A stretch of 64,000 nt of DNA. It comes from Aliivibrio fischeri. GTDB lineage: Bacteria; Pseudomonadota; Gammaproteobacteria; Enterobacterales; Vibrionaceae. The stretch spans positions 806,001 through 870,000 of the forward strand of contig CP160630.1 of the NCBI GenBank assembly GCA_038993745.2. Direction: 5' to 3'. Below the pieces are notes generated by a model. It worked only from the letters and a program-made list of their open reading frames with translations. It made no database searches and had not been told where the DNA came from. Both the position numbers and the translations under genes were made by a program. Every line of letters begins with the position of its first letter. The first letter of the stretch is position 1. Of this stretch, positions 29,101 to 37,941 are shown piece by piece.

Positions 29101-30909
29101 TTTAATCGTTAATTGCTCAAAAGCCTGTTTATTTTCTTTATTTATTTCTAATTGCGTTTCCGTCCAAACTGGAATATGTTTCAAATATTCACTAGCAACC
29201 TCAGCCATATTGCCACGCGCTTTTTCTGCTTTTTTCTTTTGCTCAGCAATTTCTTTTCCGTGATTAAAAAGCGCGGCAATATTATTTAATGTATCAACGG
29301 CGACTAACCCTCGCCCAGCCAAATCAGCACCTTGCAGCCATGTTTTTGATAATCGACCAACTGCGGCTTTGTATTTTCCATCTTTAAATTCTTGGTTAGC
29401 CTTAGCGAGATATTCGGTAAATTGAGCATACTTCTCTTTATCAAAAATGGTGGATTTAAATAATGCCGATGCACCAAATTCAGCACGATAAGTCGCACTA
29501 CCAGCTTGTAATGCGGTTAGCTCTTTTAATTTACCAAGCCCTTCTCCCATTGATTGCAAGCCAAATAAAATTTCTCCCGTGGCTTGCATTGCTGTTGGTA
29601 AATTCTTATTTTTTATTTCTTCCCAATACAGCTTGGCAATATTATTTACCATTGCAGTTGGGCCATTATCTAGCTGTGGCGTTAAGCCATCCGCCAATAA
29701 ATCCATACCAAGCATCATGCTTACTTTGTTAGCTCCGGTTAATACCGCAAGGCTCGTTAAAGCAGGGCTTTCAAGGGCTTTTGTATTGGTTGCTTTTCCT
29801 TTTAAATGCGCAGTGAGATGCGAAAGATATTGTGGAAACTGGCAGATTAAAGATTCTTCAAGGGAAATCATATCCCCACACACAATGGCCATTTTTCCTA
29901 ATGGTGTGTGATTATCAAAACGTATGTATTCTCGGAGTTCGTATTGGTAGCTTGTAATACCATCAAGATCGACGATCTTTGTAATATTTGCATTAGTGAT
30001 ATATTCCGGAATACCACCATCAAAATTATCTGGGTGAAAATTTACTCGAATACTGTAATACCCTTCTTGGAAGGATTCAGGGTTAACATTGATAAGTGCA
30101 CTTGGGAAATCATCAGTACCCTCTTCAGGAAAAGCTACAGGGATATCACTTGCTATAGTTTCCCAGTTTGAACTTCCTTCTTTTGATATAAATTTCGATA
30201 CACTAATTCTTGCATTGATATACACTTTTGAAGAAAAAACGACACTGCATATCGCTTGTGATGGCAATAAAAACCCTTTTAAAGACTCTCCCTTTTTAGA
30301 TACCTCTTCATGCCATTGGTTATACTCTTTTTGCTCCTGAGATAATGACCCATTTAATGAGGGTTCAAATGGCTTAGCGAGTTGATCTACCCCTATCTCA
30401 GTTAAAGCAAATGTCACGTCACTATCTTTGTCTACCATAGAGGAATAACGGTATAACTCTTTTGCTATCTCTATGGGCGTGGTTTTGCTAATGGCCAAGC
30501 GACTTAAAATAGCTAACGGCGGAAAACACAATGAATACTGGTCATCATCTAAATGGTTGACCACACTTTTATGCTGAAGGTATTCAAAATCGCCACTTTC
30601 TTCAATCGTTTGTACGCCAGTATCAAGTGCATGGATCAGCCCATGTTTATCTGTTCCCCAAATGCCATTGGTTTCTTGATCTTCTACTCGTTCGCTTAAT
30701 TCTTTTATATTGGCAATTAAGGGAGTAAAAGGAACAGGGCGAATGTTATCTACACCATTATTTTTTCTATCATTTCCAAGAGTTACGATTTTTGGATTTG
30801 AATGCCAATCCTGATAAACATATCGACCTAGTTTTTCATCATTTTCCCCATAAAAATGCGTAGAAAATAAATAAATCCCTTCAGCTAGCGCCGTTTTATT
30901 ACTCATCAT
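26176..30909 (-). CDS. giant OmpA-domain protein, module copy 2 (C2)
   Basis: This intact 1577-residue paralogue of C1 has no signal peptide. The N-terminal region (DNIRPVPFTPLIANI, NGIWGTDKHGLIHAL) and a segment beginning GKMAIVCGDMISLEESLICQ are shared with C1. An OmpA-like peptidoglycan-binding domain lies internally (~605-725; VHIVIEGHTCQVGTNQYN and a C-terminal NRRVKIKAYL). Just after it is a hydrophobic stretch with Gly and Pro (~766-805; GVACFIPVIGPAARGMLLI). The C-terminal ~750 residues are beta-rich and unassigned, with repeated IEFEPFYYFGNQRIYGLKP-like parts. It overlaps the end of B2 by 4 bases. The internal domain and hydrophobic segment without a signal fit a large T6SS cargo that acts in a target envelope, but a cell-envelope structural role cannot be excluded. 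Confidence 0.75.
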   Translation of the reverse strand: MMSNKTALAEGIYLFSTHFYGENDEKLGRYVYQDWHSNPKIVTLGNDRKNNGVDNIRPVPFTPLIANIKELSERVEDQETNGIWGTDKHGLIHALDTGVQTIEESGDFEYLQHKSVVNHLDDDQYSLCFPPLAILSRLAISKTTPIEIAKELYRYSSMVDKDSDVTFALTEIGVDQLAKPFEPSLNGSLSQEQKEYNQWHEEVSKKGESLKGFLLPSQAICSVVFSSKVYINARISVSKFISKEGSSNWETIASDIPVAFPEEGTDDFPSALINVNPESFQEGYYSIRVNFHPDNFDGGIPEYITNANITKIVDLDGITSYQYELREYIRFDNHTPLGKMAIVCGDMISLEESLICQFPQYLSHLTAHLKGKATNTKALESPALTSLAVLTGANKVSMMLGMDLLADGLTPQLDNGPTAMVNNIAKLYWEEIKNKNLPTAMQATGEILFGLQSMGEGLGKLKELTALQAGSATYRAEFGASALFKSTIFDKEKYAQFTEYLAKANQEFKDGKYKAAVGRLSKTWLQGADLAGRGLVAVDTLNNIAALFNHGKEIAEQKKKAEKARGNMAEVASEYLKHIPVWTETQLEINKENKQAFEQLTIKNKTLFNDDYGSGIEVVFEFDKKTADTSMVRQGIADIVSFLEKQPDVHIVIEGHTCQVGTNQYNMNLSQQRAQNVADLFPKKLQEKITVIAFGETQPLVEATGREVSSDNLKLKVNRRVKIKAYLKVLDIVYAPSRSGIGVLERSRLITLNAMQKEDDAILAAQLALLESLVGVACFIPVIGPAARGMLLIKEGSNIVQSGLAFLDEMLFDYAYETIVKTEGAKDDLADLAKIQMELLSQLRQWDSKLETKLTSYESLTAYLTKDETKNEILKRYQLRALAFNGLMMVLLYAHSENQKMQSGENLNLTLDKYDIKGYIEKYLQNDSWSVNTIKSNDLGTDWINQCKQKQKQDITLHYQTLPTPVPAFNYLQYQAPQDKGTVSGKFSRAFPVQGLLYELPSENKERNNLFEEFAQNFSPLPPAIDLDEIALQRVLVSDQEGKEWVEYSKWKKENQRVKINRLSPFHRLKIQIVLSGEDKSVFPYEIGYQRVDGANIEGPKFSVLFKPMALSDFTYQDEKLKAVFGQEKALTAIEFEPFYYFGNQRIYGLKPIVSKLRVESLYAIHWLGLQKILNVKESAFEEYVSSGGFRHMRYELQLQKPNSKHHQAILFDENNNDEIHIGVRSENSHKVILEDSSSGSTQTLNFISEGRLLEVEEFTYSQTVGESVSINVIDKVLYQAVGVDYKNKCYLAKPKNEKQTIGGFSWDKADELETLHILVCGESHKDEYETLKVDWKSVDAMVQLQTAGYVSEEEKTSYHYHQASNHTENSSSYTESYLNKNANVKKVGGPIYQSTLNYVGEICHNGAWNLSIDKESKETLTDKISTFLNLSIHELNNSSSSLDKKKAYAVHVISFNLKYMTPTGINASGLRPFGDIVQSKEHLFNLNVTELKQLNTESGVSLDGKTLKLAMPTLNHSQLNDQTMPWMEPGAKGKQGVSGDIASEWDGLDEKQRIQRIKKWIEKQPTAIELKSKQFL

Positions 30910-32120
30910 TTACCCTCCTTGATAAATGCACCATTATTTGCAAAACCGTTGTATAACCAAGACAGTGTTGCGGAATGGCCTGAGCAGATTTGTCCCCAAT
31001 GCTGAGTTTGAGCAAATAACTTTTTATCTTTTGTTAATTTATATTGCCTTGCACTGCCTGCTGAAGCCGAACGAACATATTCGGCATTAAGTCCTAATAC
31101 ATCAAAAAATCGGTATTGGCTTTTTCTCTTACGATCAATTGTTTCTACCAATACATCTCGTGTTTCTGTATTAATGAGCACTCTATATTTTGTCGTTTCT
31201 CCCCAGACATACTTACCTTCAGGACTAATCGATTTATTTTTCCATTTAAATTCTGAGCTGTATTTTGAACCTTGCATAAATCGTTCATAATTTGCGTCAG
31301 TTTTTTGGGGATAACCTATACCATATAGTCTTTTATCCGTTTTTTCGTCATACACAATGACAGCAAAATCAGAGACCACATACCGCTTTCCACCGTATAT
31401 CACCCCAACTTCTGAGAAATGAAATTCATCGTCCATTTGAGTGGTTTTGCCTGTAGCAAGTTCGTATTTCCAATATTTGGCTCTGTCTTCAAAATATAAA
31501 TAGCTACTGTCTTCTGCCCAGAGAAATTGAGAATGGCCTCTGTCTGTACCTAAAACTGTCGACTCTTGGGTTTCTAAATCAAAAATAACTTTTTCAACGT
31601 TATTACTCCAAGCTAAGTAGCGATTATTAGGTGACCGACGCATCATTTTAACCGTTACCGCTCTGTTATGTGGCCTTGGCGGAACAACATCTAAAAAATC
31701 AGTCACTAATCGTAAATCGGTGCCATCTGTTTTTATGCTCCAAATTTTGTCTCTCGCTTCATAAATCGCTTTCTCATCTGATGAGGCATTAGTAAATTCA
31801 CCATTGTCCCACCTAAAATCCACTCTCGGTAAGTCATACGAATCCGCATTTGATAAATCTTCTCTTGGCCACTCTTTGGCGCTGTTCACCACAAAGCAAG
31901 GCTTCATTATTCCCGGAATTGTGCCATTGGCTTCTTTCATTAAGATATAATTGTCTTTAGTGACATAAACACGGTTATCATCCCACTCTTGCTTGTTAAG
32001 CAATTCGACGTCAGTTTTTGGTGGTTCGACGGCTGTACTTAACGTTGAGAATTCGTCTTGGTTGCATCCGTTTAGGAAAATAAGCGCAGATAATGCTGTC
32101 CATAGGTATTTTGAATTCAT
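30906..32120 (-). CDS. beta-propeller-like lipoprotein, module copy 2 (B2)
   Basis: This 404-residue protein has a lipoprotein signal peptide (LWTALSALIFLNGC, Cys 19; Asn follows). It shares with B1 the order lipobox, VYVTKDNY, AKEWPREDLSNADSYDLPR, KIWSIKTDGTDLRLVTD and propeller-like repeats (RRSPNNRYLAWSN...IFDLETQESTVLG; WAEDSSYLYFEDRAKYWKYELATGKTTQM; SPEGKYVWGETTKYRVLINTETRDVLV). It is probably anchored to the outer membrane facing the periplasm. It starts 8 bases after A2 stops and overlaps C2 by 4 bases, so the three are co-translated. It could be an immunity protein for the module or a docking factor; neither is shown. Confidence 0.75.
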   Translation of the reverse strand: MNSKYLWTALSALIFLNGCNQDEFSTLSTAVEPPKTDVELLNKQEWDDNRVYVTKDNYILMKEANGTIPGIMKPCFVVNSAKEWPREDLSNADSYDLPRVDFRWDNGEFTNASSDEKAIYEARDKIWSIKTDGTDLRLVTDFLDVVPPRPHNRAVTVKMMRRSPNNRYLAWSNNVEKVIFDLETQESTVLGTDRGHSQFLWAEDSSYLYFEDRAKYWKYELATGKTTQMDDEFHFSEVGVIYGGKRYVVSDFAVIVYDEKTDKRLYGIGYPQKTDANYERFMQGSKYSSEFKWKNKSISPEGKYVWGETTKYRVLINTETRDVLVETIDRKRKSQYRFFDVLGLNAEYVRSASAGSARQYKLTKDKKLFAQTQHWGQICSGHSATLSWLYNGFANNGAFIKEGK

Positions 32121-32127
32121 GGTGTCC

Positions 32128-33852
32128 CTACACTAATTCACTGATTGCAATGTCTTGGTAAATGATGATTGGCGGTTGCTCAGGGTGATACTCATTCCCT
32201 TTGTTTACTCGTTTTAACGTGACGGTTTTAACCTCACTTGGCCACCCCGTAAATCGAATAGATTGATAGCCATCATCCAGTGCTGAGGCTTGACCTAAGT
32301 ACACCTTTTGTGACCATTTGTACTCTGTATTAAATAACTCAAAGTAGTCATCAGGTTCATCGACTGTAGGATGTTGACAATAAGCAAAAACAATCTCATC
32401 TTGTGGTGATGATATAAGTAAAGCTGCAATACCTTGCTCGCTTTGCTTTTCAATTGACGCTGGTAAAGCCTGACTTGAAAGTGACGATTGAAGTGCAATA
32501 ACAGACGCTCTATCATCATTAAATTGTTGTAATTCAGTATAGCTATCAAGCCCTTCTATACGCTGTGCCATGGTCTCTGGATTACTGGCTAACTCAGATA
32601 ATTGATCATCAGTCAGCTGAGGCAAACTATGATATGCATAAAGGGTTTGAGGTTGACCTGCGATTTTGTAAGGTCCCCAAATATGTGGTAATGCGTGCCC
32701 AGAAACGGGGCGTATTTCACTTTGTTTTGAGCCAAATAAACTCTCTGTCGTTTCTAACTCGATTGAATAATGAGTTGGAGTTTGAGGCAACTCAATAATG
32801 ACTTTATCTTCCGTTAAATCAAAAACTCTTGCTTGCCCATAAACATCAAGCACGCCACTAAAAACCGTTTTTCCATTTTGTTTTACATCAAAAGGTTCAT
32901 CTGAAAAATAACAGCCGTATTCTGGATGTGTTAAGGCAATATCTACATATCGATTAGCTACTTTTTCACCAGAATTGGATTTGTTCTCACTCGTTAAATC
33001 GATATCCATAAACAGGTAATCTTTAGTGATTTTTAGTTCTCGCCAAACGTTATTATTCCACACTATATAAATATAACCGGATGGGTAAAGAGAAGCCTCT
33101 TGAGGAAGAAAATCACTATTTTTTGCTTTAAAAGGCACCATAGGCACTAACACATTATCCCACTCTGCCATTTCTGTTTCTTTGGTTACAGGAGGTAATG
33201 ATTCGCTCAGTAACAGGTTTATCTCTTTGGCTGAGTTCATACTTGGTAACGTCAAATACAGTGCTCGATTTCTATCATCTAAAGACGTAAATTCGACGAG
33301 ACTCCGGTGTCCATTTTTGTTGTCTTTTTTTGGCTTTACTGTCTTTTCATTGATGTTTTTTAATTTTGAAATCGAGATTGATGCCGCGTTATTAGGCCAT
33401 TGCCCTGCAAACTCGATGACGATTTTATTATCATTCTTTTTTTCAGAAATAAGAGTAATGGATGAGGCGTTTGAACTTGAACGAAGTAAGGTCGGTTTTA
33501 CTTTTAAACGAGAACGAGTAACCGAGGGGTTAACCACTTTATCAATACGTTTTTTTAGACCACTTCCTTGAGCTAAATGCAGAGTATCTATACTTCTATG
33601 TTGGTTCATTAACGATAATGCAGCCCACTCCCCCTGTTCAACTAATTGACGAATACGACTGACGGTTTGAAATACCCCTTGTGAATCACTAATTGCAGAA
33701 TGACGCTGTAAATTAATAGGTAACGACGCTTTTAATGAAGATAGATCAGTAAAACGATTAAGATGATCCAGTAATTCATTGGGAGTGAGTATATACGGCA
33801 AATCTTTTTGGGTAAGTAGGCGACCGGGGATAAGTTTAAATTGGCAGAGCAT
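32128..33852 (-). CDS. MIX-motif-like T6SS-associated protein, module copy 2 (A2)
   Basis: The ATG at 33852 (GGAG six bases before it) matches the start of A1 and gives 574 residues; the longer frame to 33933 is not needed. The protein is soluble and resembles A1 throughout: CQFKLIPGRLLTQKDLPYIL at the N-terminus, IEFAGQWPNNAASISIS near 170, the MIX-like block VLVPMVPFK followed by LYPSGYIYIVWNNNVWREL near 235-265, and the C-terminal EYKWSQKVYLGQA...FTGWPSEV...ISELV. It heads the A2-B2-C2 operon. The Arg typical of the MIX core is replaced by Pro, so the assignment is tentative. Conserved synteny with A1 makes a joint function of the three proteins likely. Confidence 0.7.
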   Translation of the reverse strand: MLCQFKLIPGRLLTQKDLPYILTPNELLDHLNRFTDLSSLKASLPINLQRHSAISDSQGVFQTVSRIRQLVEQGEWAALSLMNQHRSIDTLHLAQGSGLKKRIDKVVNPSVTRSRLKVKPTLLRSSSNASSITLISEKKNDNKIVIEFAGQWPNNAASISISKLKNINEKTVKPKKDNKNGHRSLVEFTSLDDRNRALYLTLPSMNSAKEINLLLSESLPPVTKETEMAEWDNVLVPMVPFKAKNSDFLPQEASLYPSGYIYIVWNNNVWRELKITKDYLFMDIDLTSENKSNSGEKVANRYVDIALTHPEYGCYFSDEPFDVKQNGKTVFSGVLDVYGQARVFDLTEDKVIIELPQTPTHYSIELETTESLFGSKQSEIRPVSGHALPHIWGPYKIAGQPQTLYAYHSLPQLTDDQLSELASNPETMAQRIEGLDSYTELQQFNDDRASVIALQSSLSSQALPASIEKQSEQGIAALLISSPQDEIVFAYCQHPTVDEPDDYFELFNTEYKWSQKVYLGQASALDDGYQSIRFTGWPSEVKTVTLKRVNKGNEYHPEQPPIIIYQDIAISELV

Positions 33853-34050
33853 CTGCATCTCCACATTCAGTGTATTGAAAATATCTAAAAATAAATTGCC
33901 TGCTATATAAATATGAACAGAGAACTCAGTCAAACCCTATTGCCCTTCACACTTATCTTCCTAGGTCGACGTCTCTTGTTTTTGTAAATATCCAACCTCT
34001 TAATTACATTCTTAGCTTTATACTCCGCTCTTCATGAATGAATGTGAAAC

Positions 34051-34080
34051 AAAAAACGGCCCAATTAAGGACCGTTTCAT
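34051..34080 (-). terminator. terminator after nhaC-like gene
   Basis: On the minus strand AAACGGTCC and GGGCCGTTT pair around TTAATT and are followed by a T-run, about 25 bases after the antiporter stop. Confidence 0.85.
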
Positions 34081-34103
34081 TGCTGTCATCTTTAGGTAAA
34101 CGT

Positions 34104-35644
34104 CTAGCCTAGCTGATTTCCAGCCACCAATTTGCTTTTATTGAACATATTCTCTGGAGTTAATTTAGCGAGTGTTACTACCAATGTAACCTGCGCTATT
34201 AACGCTAATATGAAAATAAGTGGGTTATCAAAAATGCCTGCAATTAGAAAGCTGACAAGTGCGATTCCACCATTTAATAATGCATAAGGGAGTTGTGTCT
34301 TAAAGTGTTCAAACTGATCACATCCTGCTCCTGTTGAAGATAAGATCGTTGTTTCAGAAATTGGTGAACAGTGATCGCCAAACAAACCACCAGAAAGTAC
34401 AGCACCAATACATACAAACATCGGCGCATCAATTGCGATAGCTGTCGGAATAACCAAATGCATCATAATCGCAAATGTTCCCCATGACGATCCCGTAGCA
34501 AATGAAATGATCGCTGCCAGTAAAAAAGATACCGCAGGCACTAACCAATATGGAAAGCCGTTTTGAGCTTGCTCTGCAATATAAGCTGCCGCACCTAACT
34601 CTTTACCCACTGAGCTCAGAGTCCATGCAAGAATAAGGATGATTGCAACTTGCATCATGTTACCCATTCCTTTCATGTACACAGAAATACCATCCGATAG
34701 ACTTCTTACCTTATTCATTGCCATTAAAATAATTAGTGTAAATGCGGCAAAGAAGTAAGCGGTAGACAAAGCAGAACGAAACACTGAACCAGAGACTTTT
34801 TCAAATGGGAAACCTAGAGGTGCAAGCATAAATACCAAAACAGCTCCCATCACCAATAGCGGTGCCCATACAAACGAGGCTTTTGCATTTTTATGCGTGA
34901 ATATTTCTTTTGAAATATCAGACGACGCATGAAGTTCGCCCTTACTTGCTATCGCTTCAGCTTTTGCCATTGGACCAAAATCCAATTTCTTTAATGCGAC
35001 AAGTGGAACAATCGCTATCGCTAAAATTGCGTAGAATTGATATGGAATTGCGCCTAAAAATGCATCCCAATCTGTAATATCAGTGACATTTAATGCAGTA
35101 AATTCTTTCTGAATTAACCCCATGATATACACACCCCAACCAATGAATGGAATTAAAATAGCCACAGGTGATGAGGTTGAATCAATAATGAAGGCCAGTT
35201 TTTGACGAGAGATTTTTAATTTATCGAAAAGAGGACGAAAAACTGGACCAACAATTAATGGCGTACCTAAATCAGAGAAGAAAATGATGATCCCCCTAGC
35301 CATGCCGAGGTTTGTGCCTGAAATTTACTTTTGACCCAAAGCGTTACTTTTTCTGCAAATGCAAGGCCACCACCCGACTTTTCCATTAGCGCAACAAACC
35401 CACCAATGAAAACCAGCAATACAATCACTCCGGCATTATAGCTATCTGTTAGTTGAGGAGAGATATAACTTTTAACCATAACACCAAATGTTTCAAACGG
35501 GTCAAGCGTGGTAAACAAACCGTTTAGCATTGCTACTCCACTCAAAACACCCGCAAAAAGACCAACCACCACATTACGCGTCGTTAACGAGATAATCAGC
35601 GTTATAGCAATGGGGATAAGGGAAGTAATGTCTGTCTGTTCCAT
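34104..35644 (-). pseudogene. NhaC-family Na+/H+ antiporter, one frameshift
   Basis: The first part starts at 35644 (GGAACG ribosome site, MEQTDITSLIPIAITLIISL) and reads to TSAWLGG. The second continues in another frame as IIIFFSDLGTPLIVGPVFRP to 34104. The break is in a run of five C on the plus strand (35292-35296); one more C would restore a single 513-residue protein with about 11-12 membrane helices and the conserved FATGSSWGTFAIM motif of NhaC/ArcD-type antiporters. Such carriers exchange Na+ for H+ or, in related members, organic or amino acids; the substrate cannot be read here. It stands alone with its own terminator. It may be a sequencing deletion rather than a dead gene. Confidence 0.85.
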
Positions 35645-35974
35645 AGTAACGTTCCTTTTTATACTGCAAAAGAGTAAATACTTATTCAATTAAATTGACT
35701 ATATATTTCACAATCACAAATGTATAGTTTTTTATTCACTTTTTATGAGTTTAAATTCATACATGTATCGAGAGTCTCATTTTAGAAACCACAAGACATT
35801 CACCAAAAAGCATTTCAAGTAAAAACCATTTACAAAACATATAAACGAAGGGTCGCCGATACTTTATTTTATAAAAGTGCTTGATTAGCAGCAATTTTAA
35901 GCTTTCACCTCTTTTCTATTAGCTACAGATATTCTTCAATCATTCATAAGCTGCTTAATTAAGAGAGCAAGGAT

Positions 35975-36445
35975 ATGCCTAGATTAATTACGTTAATGAT
36001 TATCTTATGTTTAGCATTTAATAGTTATGCAAAGGAAACCATTTGGACAGATGACAATATTCATTTCAATTCTCTAATCTATGCTCAAAATTCTGATGAT
36101 GCCTTCATCCAATCCGTAGTAACTTACGATTGCAAAAAAATTGAAATTTCGGTGGGATTTAATGAAGCGCCTCAATCATCTTTAACGGCAGTGATTAATA
36201 ACAAAACGATCAGACTCAATAAATTTGGGGTCAATTATTATGGATATGCCGTATACAAACCAAAAAGTGAAACGGCAGAAGAATTGTTATTAGATCAATT
36301 TAGACAAGAAGCACCGATTCATTTAGTCGATGCTCTTGGAGATAGCTATTACTTCACTACTCAATATTACTCTCAAGCAATGAAACATAGACTCACCGCA
36401 TGCTTAAAAAATAGAGATAAGTATTCACTGCAAGAAAGCAGTTAA
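35975..36445 (+). CDS. small exported protein of unknown function
   Basis: This 156-residue protein has a typical signal peptide (LITLMIILCLAFNSYA, cleavage after residue ~19). The mature part is small, mixed alpha/beta, with two cysteines (VTYDCKK and LTACLKN) that could form a disulfide in the periplasm. I do not recognise the family. The gene is monocistronic and is preceded by AGAGCAAGG as ribosome site. The ~330 bases between it and the divergent antiporter gene hold only AT-rich promoter-like DNA. Confidence 0.65.
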   Translation: MPRLITLMIILCLAFNSYAKETIWTDDNIHFNSLIYAQNSDDAFIQSVVTYDCKKIEISVGFNEAPQSSLTAVINNKTIRLNKFGVNYYGYAVYKPKSETAEELLLDQFRQEAPIHLVDALGDSYYFTTQYYSQAMKHRLTACLKNRDKYSLQESS

Positions 36446-36459
36446 TATCTTTAAATAGC

Positions 36460-36488
36460 AAAGCCGAATGCATAATACATTCGGCTTT
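36460..36488. terminator. bidirectional terminator
   Basis: AAAGCCGAATG and CATTCGGCTTT form a perfect 11-bp stem with a 7-base loop. It lies between two convergent genes and can serve both. Confidence 0.92.
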
Positions 36489-36509
36489 GTTACTACTATA
36501 AAATAAAAA

Positions 36510-37487
36510 TTAATTATCAGCCGGAAAAACCACACCTGTTTGCTTACGGATTTCTGTGGTTACTTTTGATATAAGCAATGAACGCTCAACCGCTTGCATA
36601 TCCATTTGATTCGATTCAACTTGCTCAGCAAATTTAAACGCTTCATAAAACATTGGGTTGGCGCTTTGTTCAAGGGTTAAGTCTTCTGTATCTCCACCAC
36701 GGTTTATTTTCGTTACTTTTTGGCCAATAGAGATCATCTCAGCTAAGATCGCCCCCTCTTCACCTTGGATCTCACTAGGTACATAAGAATCACTGGTCTT
36801 AGAGTGCATAACAACAACATCAAAGCCATCATAACCACAAATGATACTGCCGTTACCATCAACACCTGAATCTAGTAGATGCGCCTGTGCTTGAATGAAT
36901 GTTGGCTCACCAAATAGCTCAACCATAGAACCCACACAATAAAAACCGATGTCCATAATCGAGCCATTAGAAAACTCTGGATTAAAAGTATTTGGGTTTT
37001 CACCATTAAGGTATTTAGGGTAACGAGAAGAATACTGACAATAAGTGATGTGCGCTTTTCTAATCGCCCCTAAACTTGGCAAGTGCGACTTAATTTGCTG
37101 AAAGTTAGGTAAGTATGGCGACATAAAGGCTTCAAACAGCACCACGTTATTCTCTTGTGCGGTTTGATAAGCGAGTTGTGCTTCTTGGTAATTTGAAGCG
37201 ATTGGCTTTTCACAGATAACGTGTTTGCCCTGCTTCATCATCTTAATAGATTGTGGAGCATGAAATGAATTCGGACTTGCGATGTACACCGCATCTACTT
37301 CATCACACGCCGCTAATTTATCTAAACAATCAAAGGTTAAATTGACGCTAAATTTATCTGCAAATGCTTTAGCTTGTTCAAGTGAGCGTGAATACACTGC
37401 AGATAGTTGATATTTACCACTTTCTAGTGCAGCCGCTAAAAATCGTTCTGTGATCCAGTTAGTTCCAATAACAGCAAGTTTTATCAT
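36510..37487 (-). CDS. Gfo/Idh/MocA-family oxidoreductase
   Basis: This 325-residue NAD(P)-dependent oxidoreductase has an N-terminal Rossmann fold (KLAVIGTNWITERFLAAAL), the strand VDAVYIASPNSFHA and the family's EKP motif in GKHVICEKPIASN (Lys ~95, catalytic). The C-terminal alpha/beta domain contains GSIMDIGFYCVGSMVELFG. The substrate is probably a sugar or a related polyol, but it cannot be told from the sequence. It is followed on the same strand by no close gene. The HopJ-family gene lies 30 bases upstream and may be co-transcribed. Confidence 0.88.
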   Translation of the reverse strand: MIKLAVIGTNWITERFLAAALESGKYQLSAVYSRSLEQAKAFADKFSVNLTFDCLDKLAACDEVDAVYIASPNSFHAPQSIKMMKQGKHVICEKPIASNYQEAQLAYQTAQENNVVLFEAFMSPYLPNFQQIKSHLPSLGAIRKAHITYCQYSSRYPKYLNGENPNTFNPEFSNGSIMDIGFYCVGSMVELFGEPTFIQAQAHLLDSGVDGNGSIICGYDGFDVVVMHSKTSDSYVPSEIQGEEGAILAEMISIGQKVTKINRGGDTEDLTLEQSANPMFYEAFKFAEQVESNQMDMQAVERSLLISKVTTEIRKQTGVVFPADN

Positions 37488-37517
37488 GATCCTATCTCTT
37501 TATTGATTTTATTTTGT

Positions 37518-37865
37518 TTATTTCGCTTGAAGTGCCTGAGCTTTAAATTGAACACCCGCCCAACCAGTTACCATAAAATTGCGAATGTTTTGATGATCAT
37601 CTCCTTGTGGATTTTCTAATACATCCTGACGATAATATTGCCCAAAACACGCTAATGTTTGATCTACACTGAGTTGATTTAATAAAGCGAAAGCAAAAAT
37701 CTTACATGAGCCATTATTTTGATCAGCCAAATTAACCGTATTACCATTCGCAAATTCTGTTGGCGTAAAGTCATAGTGAGACTCAATCACGGCCATGGTT
37801 TCTGTAAATTCAATCAATTCAGGCTGTGTGCTTAGTTTTACAATAAATGCGTTTAACGTCATCAT
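37518..37865 (-). CDS. HopJ-type III effector family protein
   Basis: This 115-residue protein matches the HopJ family: FTETMAVIESHYDFTPTEFANG, NNGSCKIFAFALLNQLS, LACFGQYYRQDVL and IRNFMVTGWAGVQF. The family name comes from a Pseudomonas effector, but most members are housekeeping proteins of unknown role in free-living gamma-proteobacteria, so no secretion should be assumed. It ends 30 bases before the oxidoreductase gene starts and is likely in one transcript with it. Confidence 0.8.
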   Translation of the reverse strand: MMTLNAFIVKLSTQPELIEFTETMAVIESHYDFTPTEFANGNTVNLADQNNGSCKIFAFALLNQLSVDQTLACFGQYYRQDVLENPQGDDHQNIRNFMVTGWAGVQFKAQALQAK

Positions 37866-37909
37866 GACTTCCTTTTATCAACTGGTTTCTATCTAAATCC
37901 AATACAAAA

Positions 37910-37938
37910 AAACCTAGATAGACGTTCTACCTAGGTTT
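37910..37938 (-). terminator. terminator after GNAT pseudogene
   Basis: AAACCTAG and CTAGGTTT pair around a 13-base loop, with a run of seven T on the minus strand. Confidence 0.8.
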
Positions 37939-37941
37939 CAA

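Noticed and set aside
37518..37865. A type III secretion effector (HopJ)
   Set aside because: The family name is historical; there is no type III system here and the family is widespread in non-pathogens.
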